This document shows, one piece after another, positions 1 to 9,100 of a stretch of 64,000 nucleotides of DNA. The notes under the pieces were generated by a model, which was given only the letters and a program-made list of their open reading frames with translations, had not been told where the DNA came from and ran no database searches. A program made the translations under genes and the position numbers. This DNA comes from an uncultured Prevotella sp. Lineage in GTDB: Bacteria; Bacteroidota; Bacteroidia; Bacteroidales; Bacteroidaceae. The stretch is from assembly GCA_905234145.1 (NCBI GenBank), contig CAJOGK010000005.1:1-64000 (forward strand), read 5' to 3'. Within the stretch, counting starts at the first letter, position 1, and the number at the start of each line of letters is the position of its first letter.

Positions 1-48
1 GAAGTTAAAGAAGTTAAGAAGTTAATGAAGTTAAAGAAGTTAAGAAGT
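1..48. repeat. Tandem 8/9-nt repeat (gaagttaa/gaagttaaa/gaagttaat units)
   Basis: Direct reading: gaagttaaa gaagttaa gaagttaat gaagttaaa gaagttaa gaag; truncated by the window start. Confidence 0.9.
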
Positions 49-60
49 GGCTGCGCGGAG

Positions 61-193
61 AGATAGTCTGAATGCGCTATCCGGATAGTCTCGATGAGTT
101 GTTCAGATAGTCTGCATGGGGGGTAAGGGATAATCCCGACATGTCGTTCAGACGGTCTTAATGACTCGTTCAGATAATCTCAATGGATCCAAA
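61..193. repeat. Degenerate 22-nt tandem array, six units, consensus about AGATAGTCTnnATGnnTCGTTC
   Basis: Units begin at 61, 83, 105, 128, 150 and 172 (22/22/23/22/22-nt spacing). Confidence 0.85.
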
Positions 194-359
194 GTGACTT
201 GGTTCCATGTGGCTCGCTTACCGAGTACAAAGGTACAACATTTGGAAAGGGTCTTGTCCCTTTCAGACCGCTTTGAAAGAAAAAAGTTTTTCTTTATTTT
301 ATTTTTTAGGTTAAACCTAAGGAATTTATTCATTTTCTCGCTCGCTCCGAGAAAACGAA

Positions 360-689
360 TCAAAAGAGGGGCGCTACCCCCAAGGCCCCCTTCAAAGGGG
401 GATGCAAACAGAGAGTCGCAGAAACCGACGACTCTCTGTGGGTTTTGGCATCGCGGGACACGCGATGAGTGTTTATATTAAAGTGGCTCATGAGCCACTT
501 AAGGCACGGGGGGATATCGATGCAGTAGTCCTCAGAGATGTAGCGGACGGCTTGAGGGGGTAGTTTACGGGCGAAGGGACTGACACCCATCGCAGTGAGA
601 ATAGCACGGCGTGTGGCGAGGTAACGCCGGAAGGTGCGGCTTGACACACCTGCGAGCTTGGCGAGCTCACTCTTAAACATTGCTTGCAT
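360..689 (-). CDS. Small putative HTH-type DNA-binding protein (SELAKLAGVSSRTFRRYL motif)
   Basis: HTH-like N-terminus; start may be the Met at about 680. C-terminal part after CIDIPPCLKW is low complexity and possibly not genuine. Confidence 0.5.
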   Translation of the reverse strand: MQAMFKSELAKLAGVSSRTFRRYLATRRAILTAMGVSPFARKLPPQAVRYISEDYCIDIPPCLKWLMSHFNINTHRVSRDAKTHRESSVSATLCLHPPLKGALGVAPLF

Positions 690-913
690 AATTACTTTTT
701 TTAGTTGACCACGAATTATACGAATTTCACGAATATCTCAAATGTATATAATACATTTGTGTAATGAGTGTAATGAGAATACAAAACTTTCGTTATAGAA
801 ATACATTTGGGTGGAGGTGAATATATTTGTTATATGGAAACTTTGAAAAACTCGTTACACTCGTTACACTAGCGATGTCTGATGGAAGACGTAAGATGTT
901 AGATGTCAGACAT

Positions 914-1441
914 TTAGAAGGGTAGGTCGTCATTACCATCATCGTCGTCATTATAGCGTGCAAATAAATCGGGTTGTGTAGGCTCGGGGTTCTTTTCTTC
1001 GATTTCGGGCTCTGCGAGCATGTCGGAGATGACGCGCTGGGATTCGTTGGGATCCATTTCGTAGAGCTTGTAGTAGCACCCCTTGGAGTTACGCTCGGAG
1101 TGGAAACCGATGGCCTTCATGACCAACGAGACACGACGCGAGGTAATGGGCTGGCGACCGTAGGAGATCATCTGGGCGATGGTGGCCGAGTTGAGCCGCT
1201 TGAAGGGCTCACCGGGCTTGGGTTTGCGGAAACGACAACGGATGAGCTGCTCCTCGTCGGAGACAATACGGAAATACTCGTTCTGCTGCTTCATGCGCTC
1301 CTCTTCGGGCTTATCGAACCAGTAGGCAAAACCATCGTAATACTCGTCGCGCAGCTGGGCATAGAGCTGCTCGTAGTCAAAATCCCAGGCACGAGGGTTA
1401 TCGATATTGGCCACACGGAAACAGATTAATTTAACGAAGAA
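914..1441 (-). pseudogene. C-terminal remnant of a VirE/DUF3874-type primase-associated protein
   Basis: Reading frame FVKLICFRVANIDNPRAWDFDYEQLYAQLRDEYYDGFAYWFD resembles the region after the VirE ATPase-like domain; in-frame stop just upstream (1445-1447) and no N-terminal domain. Confidence 0.55.
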
Positions 1442-1450
1442 TATTTATAG

Positions 1451-1553
1451 ACAACGGATTTTACGGATGACACGGATGGTTTTTTCGACCACGAATTAGG
1501 CGAATTAAACGAATTTATTACAACCACAGATTAAAACGAATTTTACGAATAAG
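1451..1553. repeat. 9-nt-phased interspersed repeat (ACGGATT/ACGAATT family)
   Basis: acaacggattttacggatgacacggatgg and accacgaattaggcgaattaaacgaattt; related copies at 707-735, 10953-11119 and 56627-56724. Confidence 0.8.
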
Positions 1554-1655
1554 GAGAGCCGGGGATGCGGATGGTCATTCTCGGCTCTCTGCGTATTAGT
1601 TAAGCAGAATGAACAGAAAAAAAGCCAAATTCTTGCAATTCTCAAGAATTCTTCT

Positions 1656-1663
1656 TAAATTTG
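1656..1663 (+). promoter_or_regulatory. Bacteroidota-type -7 box TAAATTTG with TTG at 1633-1635
   Basis: TAnnTTTG consensus and 20-nt spacing to the upstream TTG; no ORF downstream. Confidence 0.5.
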
Positions 1664-1812
1664 CAGCCGAAATAGATATTTAAACTGAGCGAGGCCATGA
1701 CCAACCACTAGGGCACACAACCCTTTGAGCCTTAGCATAGAAATCATGCCCAAAATAGGATAGAGAGGGTATAAAGAAAGGGATGGGTTTGTAGAAGTAA
1801 TACATGTTAGTT

Positions 1813-2062
1813 CCCCTTACTGGGGCGATGTGGATGGTTCCATCCAATCGTAGGGTTATACCCTACGCTAAGTTATTCGACCCCGTTGGGGTCATGTATG
1901 CCTTGTAAGGGCAATATATCGTTGAGGTCATGTATGCCCTGTAAGGGCAATATATCGTTGGGGTCATGTATGCCCTATAAGCCCTGTAAGGGCTATCTAC
2001 CATAGTGTAGGGTGTCAACCCTACGTTGGGGCGCCGACCCAACCGTTGCCCCTGTATGGGGC
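1813..2062. repeat. Dense array of short hairpins with 36-nt direct repeats (gttgRggtcatgtatgccYtgtaagggcaatatatc)
   Basis: Stem-loops at 1813-1825, 1832-1845, 1850-1866, 1879-1893, 1900-1912, 1936-1948, 1980-1994, 2007-2024 and 2048-2062; direct repeats start at 1885, 1921 and 1957. Confidence 0.85.
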
Positions 2063-2086
2063 TCATAATTCTGGGCATTGCCGTAG

Positions 2087-2584
2087 TTATTCTTGAACTT
2101 TCGACTCGTCAGACTTGCATAAAGTCAGTTGTTCGACTGTAGACATATTGAGCAACTGAGAACGAACCTTTATCAGCACATCATCGGCTGACACCTCTTT
2201 CTCAAGGATACTCAATGTATCACCTCTCTTAACGTTTTTGTTCTCATAGCGAGTAAAAATTTTCGTGTGACTATCACGCGGCTCAACTTCCACATTGATT
2301 TTGAGCGGTTCTCCAAAAGCATCAACCTTGATGTCACGAATGTCTGAGACACAGAGTATCGCCCGCTTATAAGTGTCTGTTCCAAACAAATATTTACCAT
2401 GTTTAGCCACAAAGCCTGCAACATCAGAATCGTATGTGCTAATAACAGGACGATTAACGGATATGTAAGTCTCACCTTCCAAAAGGGTAAAGGCAATATT
2501 CATCAACTGTCCATCAACAAACCATTCTGTGCTGAGGATGCGTGCCACTTTCTCAGAGGAATCAACTGTTGTGCTATCTGACAT
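2087..2584 (-). CDS. Hypothetical protein, second gene of a tight two-gene unit
   Basis: 165-aa ORF starting 2 nt after the upstream ORF stop. Confidence 0.75.
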   Translation of the reverse strand: MSDSTTVDSSEKVARILSTEWFVDGQLMNIAFTLLEGETYISVNRPVISTYDSDVAGFVAKHGKYLFGTDTYKRAILCVSDIRDIKVDAFGEPLKINVEVEPRDSHTKIFTRYENKNVKRGDTLSILEKEVSADDVLIKVRSQLLNMSTVEQLTLCKSDESKVQE

Positions 2585-2586
2585 GG

Positions 2587-3054
2587 CTATGAAATTTTGC
2601 GCATCACATCAAGTAACGATTGTGAAGTGAAGGGCACATGGCTTTCGTGTAGTTCTTCCCCATTTCTTGAAACATAATAGGAAAACTCATTAGCCCCCAA
2701 ACTGATGCTTCCGCCTGTTATTTTATTTTGTAAGCCAAGTGTTGCATTAACATCTGGGCCAATCATCCAATCACGCCAGTCAGCATCTTCAGAAATAAAC
2801 AAAACACTACGCAGATTACTGAGGACTTGGGGTGATACTGCATAACTGCCCTTGCCAGCCCAACCGTCTTCTAATGTAGCAAGATGATCAAGACGGTCAA
2901 AAGCCTTCGAGAGATTCACCTCTGTCGCAACCTGCTGTTCATGCAGAAGTCGTGAAAGAACGGTACGCACGTTCCGGCTCTGCCCCTGGATAAGCGTCCA
3001 AAGGGCATCAACTGGTGACATGTCGGTTTGCGGATATGCTGTTATTGTACTCAT
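2587..3054 (-). CDS. Hypothetical protein with LATLEDGWAGKGSYAVSPQVLSNLR motif
   Basis: 155-aa ORF with its own TAnnTTTG promoter upstream. Confidence 0.75.
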   Translation of the reverse strand: MSTITAYPQTDMSPVDALWTLIQGQSRNVRTVLSRLLHEQQVATEVNLSKAFDRLDHLATLEDGWAGKGSYAVSPQVLSNLRSVLFISEDADWRDWMIGPDVNATLGLQNKITGGSISLGANEFSYYVSRNGEELHESHVPFTSQSLLDVMRKIS

Positions 3055-3081
3055 ATTACGAATCGATTATTATTTTGGGGG

Positions 3082-3089
3082 CAAAGGTA
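3082..3089 (-). promoter_or_regulatory. -7 box TACCTTTG for the 3054-2087 unit
   Basis: CAAAGGTA on + strand, CAAG 20 nt further upstream. Confidence 0.55.
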
Positions 3090-3158
3090 CGAAATGTTTT
3101 TGAAAAATACAAGTGTATTCGCTATTTTTTAATATATAAGAAAACCTCTGATTTTTAC

Positions 3159-3192
3159 ATAACAGGGGGACGGTATACCGTCCCCCTGTTAT
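3159..3192. repeat. Perfect 34-bp palindrome ATAACAGGGGGACGGTA|TACCGTCCCCCTGTTAT
   Basis: Both 17-nt arms are exactly complementary with no central spacer. Confidence 0.97.
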
Positions 3193-3199
3193 ATACCTG

Positions 3200-3502
3200 T
3201 TATCGGATGTCGAACAGGCGGTCGAAGCCTGTTAATTTGAGAATCTTCTGCACTTCGCCCTCGACGTGGGTAAGTATCATGCTGCCCCCAAGGGCGTGGC
3301 TCTCCTTCTGAAGTTTTAGCAGACCGCGAAGGCCCAGGCTACAGATGTACTCCAACTTGGTACAATCAAGTTCGATACGCTTATTGGCATTGTCCATCAG
3401 GGGTTTCAGGTCTTCCAGAAACTTTGATGCTTCAGCTGTGTCGATCCAGCCGATAAGGTTTCCAATATAGGAACCATTTTGTTCTTTAATTTCGATGTTC
3501 AT
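3200..3502 (-). CDS. STAS-domain anti-sigma factor antagonist-like protein
   Basis: 100 aa, KRIELDCTKLEYICSLGLRGLLKLQKESHALGGSMIL is a typical STAS motif. Confidence 0.9.
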   Translation of the reverse strand: MNIEIKEQNGSYIGNLIGWIDTAEASKFLEDLKPLMDNANKRIELDCTKLEYICSLGLRGLLKLQKESHALGGSMILTHVEGEVQKILKLTGFDRLFDIR

Positions 3503-3536
3503 CTTGTTTATTTACTATTTAACGATTTGACTATTC

Positions 3537-5165
3537 TCATTCCACATTCTTCATTCCACATCCTACATTTTTCGTCAGCGTGAGTACATTGTAGCCATCG
3601 GCCGTGCGCTCATAGTGCATCGTGTCCATGATGGCTTTCACAAGGTGTATGCCCAGACCGCCTATCTGACGTTCGTCCAACTTGGCATCCACATCCACCT
3701 CTGAATGCTGTGTGGGGTCAAAGGGGGTGCCGTGATCCTTGATGACCAGCGTCAGTACGTCATCGACAACCTTTGCCGTCAGTTCCACATGACCTCTGAT
3801 ACCTTTGGGATAAGCGTAGCCAATCACATTGGCCACCCATTCCTCGATGCCAAGGTTGAGCGTCTTGAACGTTTCTTCGTCGATATCGTGTTCACGGCAT
3901 ACTGAGAGGAAGAAGCCTCGCATACGGCTCACCTCCGTCATTTCATTCTTCATGATGATGCGCCGAGGGGCCGTAGAATTGTTCTTTTGTGATGCACCGT
4001 GACGTAGGAAGAGCAGCGTCAGGTCGTCGCCCTGTACCGTTCCGTCGGCAAACACGTTGACGTGCTGTTTCAGATAGTCTATCACCTCGATGGCCGATGC
4101 CTGACGGTTCTTCTCCAGATCGTGCAGCAGCCGGTCTTCGCCAAAGAGTTTCCTGCTACCGTCGGCTGAGATATACATTGCCTCTGTCAGTCCGTCGGTA
4201 TAGAGCAACAGGGCCGTATTCTCCGGGAACGGCATCTGCTGCTCTTCGTAACGGTAGTGGTCTTGAATGCCGATAGGCAGATTGGTCTCTACATCCAGCA
4301 GCTGGCACTGTCCGTCGGCAGTTATCAGCGCAGGGGCATTGTGGGCGGCATTGCAATAAGTAAGGTGGTGGGTACGTAGGTCGAGCACGCCTACGAAGGC
4401 CGTTACAAACACCAGCGATTCGTTGGCCGACGCAATGGCGTGGTTCATCTGGCGCATGATGTTGGCAGCACTCTGATAGTTGCCTGCCAGATTGCGGAAG
4501 AGCGTTCGTGTGACAGCCATGTAGAGCGATGCTGGCACACCTTTGCCAGCCACATCACCGATGATGAAAAACAGTTCGTTGTCCTCGATGATGAAGTCGT
4601 ACAAGTCGCCGCCTACCTCTTTGGCAGGGGTCATTGAGGCAAACAGATCCAGGTCGTCGCGTTCAGGAAACACGGTGGTCAGCATGCCCATCTGTATGTC
4701 GTGGGCAATAATGAGTTCGCTCTGCAGTCGCTCCTTGCTGGCGGTAGTTGCCTGGAGATCATTGATATGCTGTTTCAGGGAGGTCTGCATATACTCAAAC
4801 GCGTTGCGCAACTGTAGCAGCTCGTCCTCAGAGTGAATCTTCGGCAACGGGGTGTCAAGATTGCCGTCGGCAATGCTCACGGCCGACTCGGTAAACTGGC
4901 GCAGGGGGCTTGACATCTGGTAGATGGCCCAAGTACAGAAGACAAACAGCGATATCAGTCCGACAATGAACACGATGGTACCGTATTTCACGATCTGATG
5001 GGTCAGCGGTAGTGTCATGCTGTCGCCGGTGAAATGGAAAAACAATACTACAGCCACCAAGAATACGGCGGCTGCAATACCCATGATACGAAAACTCAGT
5101 CTTGCAGCAAACGACTTCCTGTAAGCCAAGTCGTAATTGTATTCGAAATTCGGCTCTTCTACCAC
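3537..5165 (-). CDS. Membrane HAMP - SpoIIE-type PP2C phosphatase - HATPase_c (RsbW-like) fusion
   Basis: TM segments, HAMP-like region, AKEVGGDLYDFI...IGDVAGKGVPASLYM, then GIEEWVANVIGYAYP...GGLGIHLVKAIMD. Confidence 0.9.
   Translation of the reverse strand: MVEEPNFEYNYDLAYRKSFAARLSFRIMGIAAAVFLVAVVLFFHFTGDSMTLPLTHQIVKYGTIVFIVGLISLFVFCTWAIYQMSSPLRQFTESAVSIADGNLDTPLPKIHSEDELLQLRNAFEYMQTSLKQHINDLQATTASKERLQSELIIAHDIQMGMLTTVFPERDDLDLFASMTPAKEVGGDLYDFIIEDNELFFIIGDVAGKGVPASLYMAVTRTLFRNLAGNYQSAANIMRQMNHAIASANESLVFVTAFVGVLDLRTHHLTYCNAAHNAPALITADGQCQLLDVETNLPIGIQDHYRYEEQQMPFPENTALLLYTDGLTEAMYISADGSRKLFGEDRLLHDLEKNRQASAIEVIDYLKQHVNVFADGTVQGDDLTLLFLRHGASQKNNSTAPRRIIMKNEMTEVSRMRGFFLSVCREHDIDEETFKTLNLGIEEWVANVIGYAYPKGIRGHVELTAKVVDDVLTLVIKDHGTPFDPTQHSEVDVDAKLDERQIGGLGIHLVKAIMDTMHYERTADGYNVLTLTKNVGCGMKNVE
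3538..3565. repeat. 14-nt tandem repeat CATTCCACATTCTT/CATTCCACATCCTA
   Basis: Two units plus partial; overlaps the stop codon of the SpoIIE gene. Confidence 0.9.
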
Positions 5166-5219
5166 TTTAGATCAGCTTAACTCTGCTTCATTTGTTATTG
5201 ATATATTTTGGAGACCTCT

Positions 5220-6137
5220 TTATTTCTTAAGCCGTACGAAGACGGGGTAGTGATCGGAGGGCAGGCGCTTCTGGAATTTCTTGAAATTGATTTCCTGAGG
5301 GGCGTCGTGGCCCTTGAGTTGCTCGTCTGATTGCGGATTCTCTACCCAGTAGCTATTGGTGAGCACGCCATAGCGCTCTACATGGAAGCAGGGCGATACA
5401 AACACGTGGTCGATGCGACTGGTGGTCTTCAATTCTGGGTCGTAGCTGTTAAACGTGCCATTCTCTGCAAAGCGTAACTGGGCTTTTTCGTAACTATCAT
5501 CCAGCAAACCAGATTGCGTAAAGATGGTGTAAATCTCGTTGTTCTGGTCTACATTGAAATCACCGGTAAGGATAACGGGCTTCCCCTTGGTAATCTCCCG
5601 GATGCGCGCAACGACGAGTTTAGCGCCCTCGCGACGAGCCGTCGTGCCTACATGGTCCATGTGCAGGTTGAAGTAATAAAACTTCAAACTCGTTTTCTTC
5701 AGCTTGAAATAGCCCCACGAGCAGATGCGCACACAAGCGGCATCCCATCCCAAACCCGGGCGATCGGGTGTTTCTGACAGCCAGAAGTCGCCATGGTCGA
5801 GCAACTTGATTTTATTGCGATCGTAGAAGATATTGGCATGTTCGCCCCCATGCTTGCCATCGTCGCGCCCAAGTCCAATACAATCGTAATCGCTCAGATT
5901 CTTCAGCAAGTCCTGACGTTGTGCCTCCAGAACTTCTTGAGCCCCGAAGATATCAGGGTGCTCAAAGAGTATCTGGGCACAGAGCACAGGCATGCGCCGA
6001 GACCAACCGTTGCCTGCCTGCGCATCGCCATTATTCTGGTAACGGATATTATAACTCCCTACATAGAGCGGCTGAGCCTGAAGGGATAAACCCATCAGGC
6101 TAGCCATTATGAAGATCATTAGTAGTTTGATTCTCAT
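5220..6137 (-). CDS. Endonuclease/exonuclease/phosphatase family protein, secreted
   Basis: Signal peptide, VGSYNIRYQNNGD, LTGDFNVDQNNE, SDHYPVFVRLK motifs. Confidence 0.88.
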   Translation of the reverse strand: MRIKLLMIFIMASLMGLSLQAQPLYVGSYNIRYQNNGDAQAGNGWSRRMPVLCAQILFEHPDIFGAQEVLEAQRQDLLKNLSDYDCIGLGRDDGKHGGEHANIFYDRNKIKLLDHGDFWLSETPDRPGLGWDAACVRICSWGYFKLKKTSLKFYYFNLHMDHVGTTARREGAKLVVARIREITKGKPVILTGDFNVDQNNEIYTIFTQSGLLDDSYEKAQLRFAENGTFNSYDPELKTTSRIDHVFVSPCFHVERYGVLTNSYWVENPQSDEQLKGHDAPQEINFKKFQKRLPSDHYPVFVRLKK

Positions 6138-9100
6138 TTCTTTGCCGTGGTGCTGATATTTACCAGGTGTACGATATTCAGATAAGGGATGCCCGTGTTG
6201 GCCTCAAGACCAATCTCACAGGTACGACTGTTCGAATAGCCCACCTCGATCTTGTTCTTTTCTATCTGTGGCTTCAGCTTGCGCAGGCCATAGCGATTCA
6301 ACTCCGGGAAAGTGAAGCCGCGATCGCCAGCGAATCCGCAACAGCCTACACCTTCTGGAATCAACACGTTGTTCGAACAGAGCTTGGCCAGTGCAATCAT
6401 ATCCTTGTCAACGCCCATCTGACGGGTAGAGCAGGTGATATGGATGGCGATAGGCTTGTCTGTGGGATGGAAGTCAAGACGATCCTTCAGATAGGTCATG
6501 ATAAACTCTGCAGGCTCATAGAGCTTCATCTTTTTCATTACCTTCTTCATACGATGCAGACAGGGACTCTGACCACAGAGCACAGGATACTTACCCTGCT
6601 CAGAGGCTTTCCAGAGCGCAGCCTCCAGTTCGGCACTCTTACGGTCGGCAATGTCGAGCATACCTTTCGACTCCCAGATCTGTCCGCAGCACATCCGCTC
6701 CATACCCTCTGGGAAGATCACTTCGTAGCCAGCCTTCGCCATTAGCTGGATCACCTCATCGACAAGGGCGTGCTTGAAAGGAGCTTCTTTTGAAAGACCC
6801 ATCGTCTGGTTGATACAGCTGGGGAAATAGACCACCTTCAGGTCGGAGTGCTGTCCTTCGTGGTGTGGGATACTCTTCTCAATGATAAACTGAGTGAGGT
6901 CTGATTTCTTGGGTTGGCGTTTCTTCTTAGGCATGGCGGTGGTCCATAATGGCATACCCATCTTGTTCATCGTGCGACAAACGGTCGTCATCAGCGTAGG
7001 TCCTAAGGTGACGTGAGCTGCATGAGCCACATCGAGCACCACGCGCAGACCACTCTTGATGCCTGCCATGTGGTCGGCAGCAAACTCGCCAATCTTGCGC
7101 CCCATGGGGTTCTTGTTCATGTCAAGTTGGCGAATGAGGTGGGTCAACTCTCCCGTATTGATCTTCATCGGGCACGAGGTAGAGCAGAGACCATCAGCAG
7201 CACAGGTCTGATCACCATAATACTTATATTGCTTGCGCAGGGTAGCGGCACGCTCCGGATTCTGACCAGTCTTCTCCAGATAAAGAATCTCACGCTGAAC
7301 GGCGATACGCATACGAGACGATAGCGTCAGTCCGCACGACATACAGTTTACCTCGCAGAAGCCACATTCGATACACTTGTTGGCGCGCTTTACCTGTTCG
7401 ATCGTTTCCTTGGCTGTAGAGTGCTCTGGCTCCATGAGATAATGACCGCCATCGGGCACACTCGAAAAGTCGTAGTCGAGCACAGGCAGTGGTTTCAGAT
7501 CCTTGATGAAGCAATCTGGATCGTAGTTGAAAATCACACCTCTGTTCAGCAGATTATCCGGGTCGAAGATCGCCTTCAATTCCTTCATGGCCTCGTAGGC
7601 CTCGTCGCCCCACTCGTATTGTACGAATGGTGCCATGTTGCGACCCGTACCGTGCTCAGCCTTCAATGAGCCATCGTAGCCCTCAACTACCAGTTTCGCT
7701 ACGTCGCGCATCATCTCTGCATAGCGAGCCACCTCGTGCTCGTCGGCAAAGCTCTGGTTCAGGATAAAGTGGTAGTTGCCTTCGAAGGCGTGGCCATAGA
7801 TACAAGCGTCGTTGTAGCCATGATCGGCAATCAGCTTTTGCAGTTTTACAGTAGCCTCTGGCAGCGACTCGATGGGGAAGGCCACATCCTCAATCAAACA
7901 TGAGGTGCCTATGGGGCGCGTACCTCCCACACTGGGGAAGATACCCGAGCGAATCGCCCAGTACTTGCCGTAAACAGCAGGATCCTCCGTAAACTCCGCA
8001 GGGATATAGAGCTTGAACTGACTCAGACAATCCTGAATCTTCGCAATCTTTTCAAGCAGCTGCTCATGCGTGATACCCTTGGTCTCGGTGAGGATAGCTG
8101 TCAGGCCCTTGTAATCACCAGGCTTTACACCAGGAATCTTTCCGGCATCCACATCCTTCTTATACTGCAGATAGACGGGATCATCGACAGAAGCCAGTGA
8201 CATGTAGTCGAGCATCTCAGCCGACTTCACCACGAGATTTTCGGCACTATAGGTCAGATCGTCCTCGCCAGCCTTCATCTTCTTCATCGCTACTACCGCC
8301 TCGCAACTCTCCTTCATGGTGAGGAAGTAAACCATGGCAGAGGCCTTGTACTTGTAGTCGTGGAGGGTCTTCATGGTTACCTCAGAGAGGAAGGCGAGGG
8401 TACCCTCAGAACCTACCATCGAGTGGGCGATGATGTCGAATGGGTCATCGTAGGCGATGAGTGGGCGCAGGTTCAGACCCGTTACGTTCTTAATACTATA
8501 TTTGGTACGTATGCGCGAGGCCAGCTTCTCATTGGCGCGCACCTTATCGCGAAGGGCTTCGATTTTCTCCAGAAACTCCGGATGACTCTGTCTGAATGCC
8601 CTGCGACTCTCTTCGTTGCTCGTATCGAGGATGGTGCCATCAGTGAGGATGATGCGTGCCGATACCATCATGCGATCGCTGTTGGCATGCACACCACAGT
8701 TCATACCCGAGGCATTGTTGATCACGATACCACCCACCATCGCACTGCCTATTGATGCAGGGTCGGGTGGGAACACACGGCCGTAGGGCTTCAGAATCTC
8801 ATTCACTCTTGCTCCCACGATACCAGGCTGAAGCTTAATGGTATCTTGGTTTTTGCCGATTTCATATTTCTCCCAGTGCTTGCCTGCAACGATAAGCACA
8901 CTGTCGGTACAGCTCTGGCCAGAGAGCGATGTGCCTGCAGCGCGGAAAGTAAAGGGCATTTTATGTTTCTGGCATAGCTGGATGATCTTACTGATTTCTT
9001 CCTCGCCATCACTGCGGATGACTACCTTCGGAATCTGGCGATAGAAACTGGCATCCGTTCCCCATCCAAGAGTACGAAGCTCGTCGGTGTAAATTCGGTC

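Noticed and set aside
161-481. 106-aa plus-strand ORF and 71-aa minus-strand ORF at 148-363
   Set aside because: Run through the repeat array and low-complexity sequence; no recognisable motif.
1885-1990. CRISPR-like 36-nt periodicity
   Set aside because: Repeats are contiguous and there are no unique spacers; no cas genes nearby.
1863-2078. 71-aa ORF (YRAYMTPTIYCPYRAYM...)
   Set aside because: Translation of the hairpin/direct-repeat array; no evidence that it is a gene.
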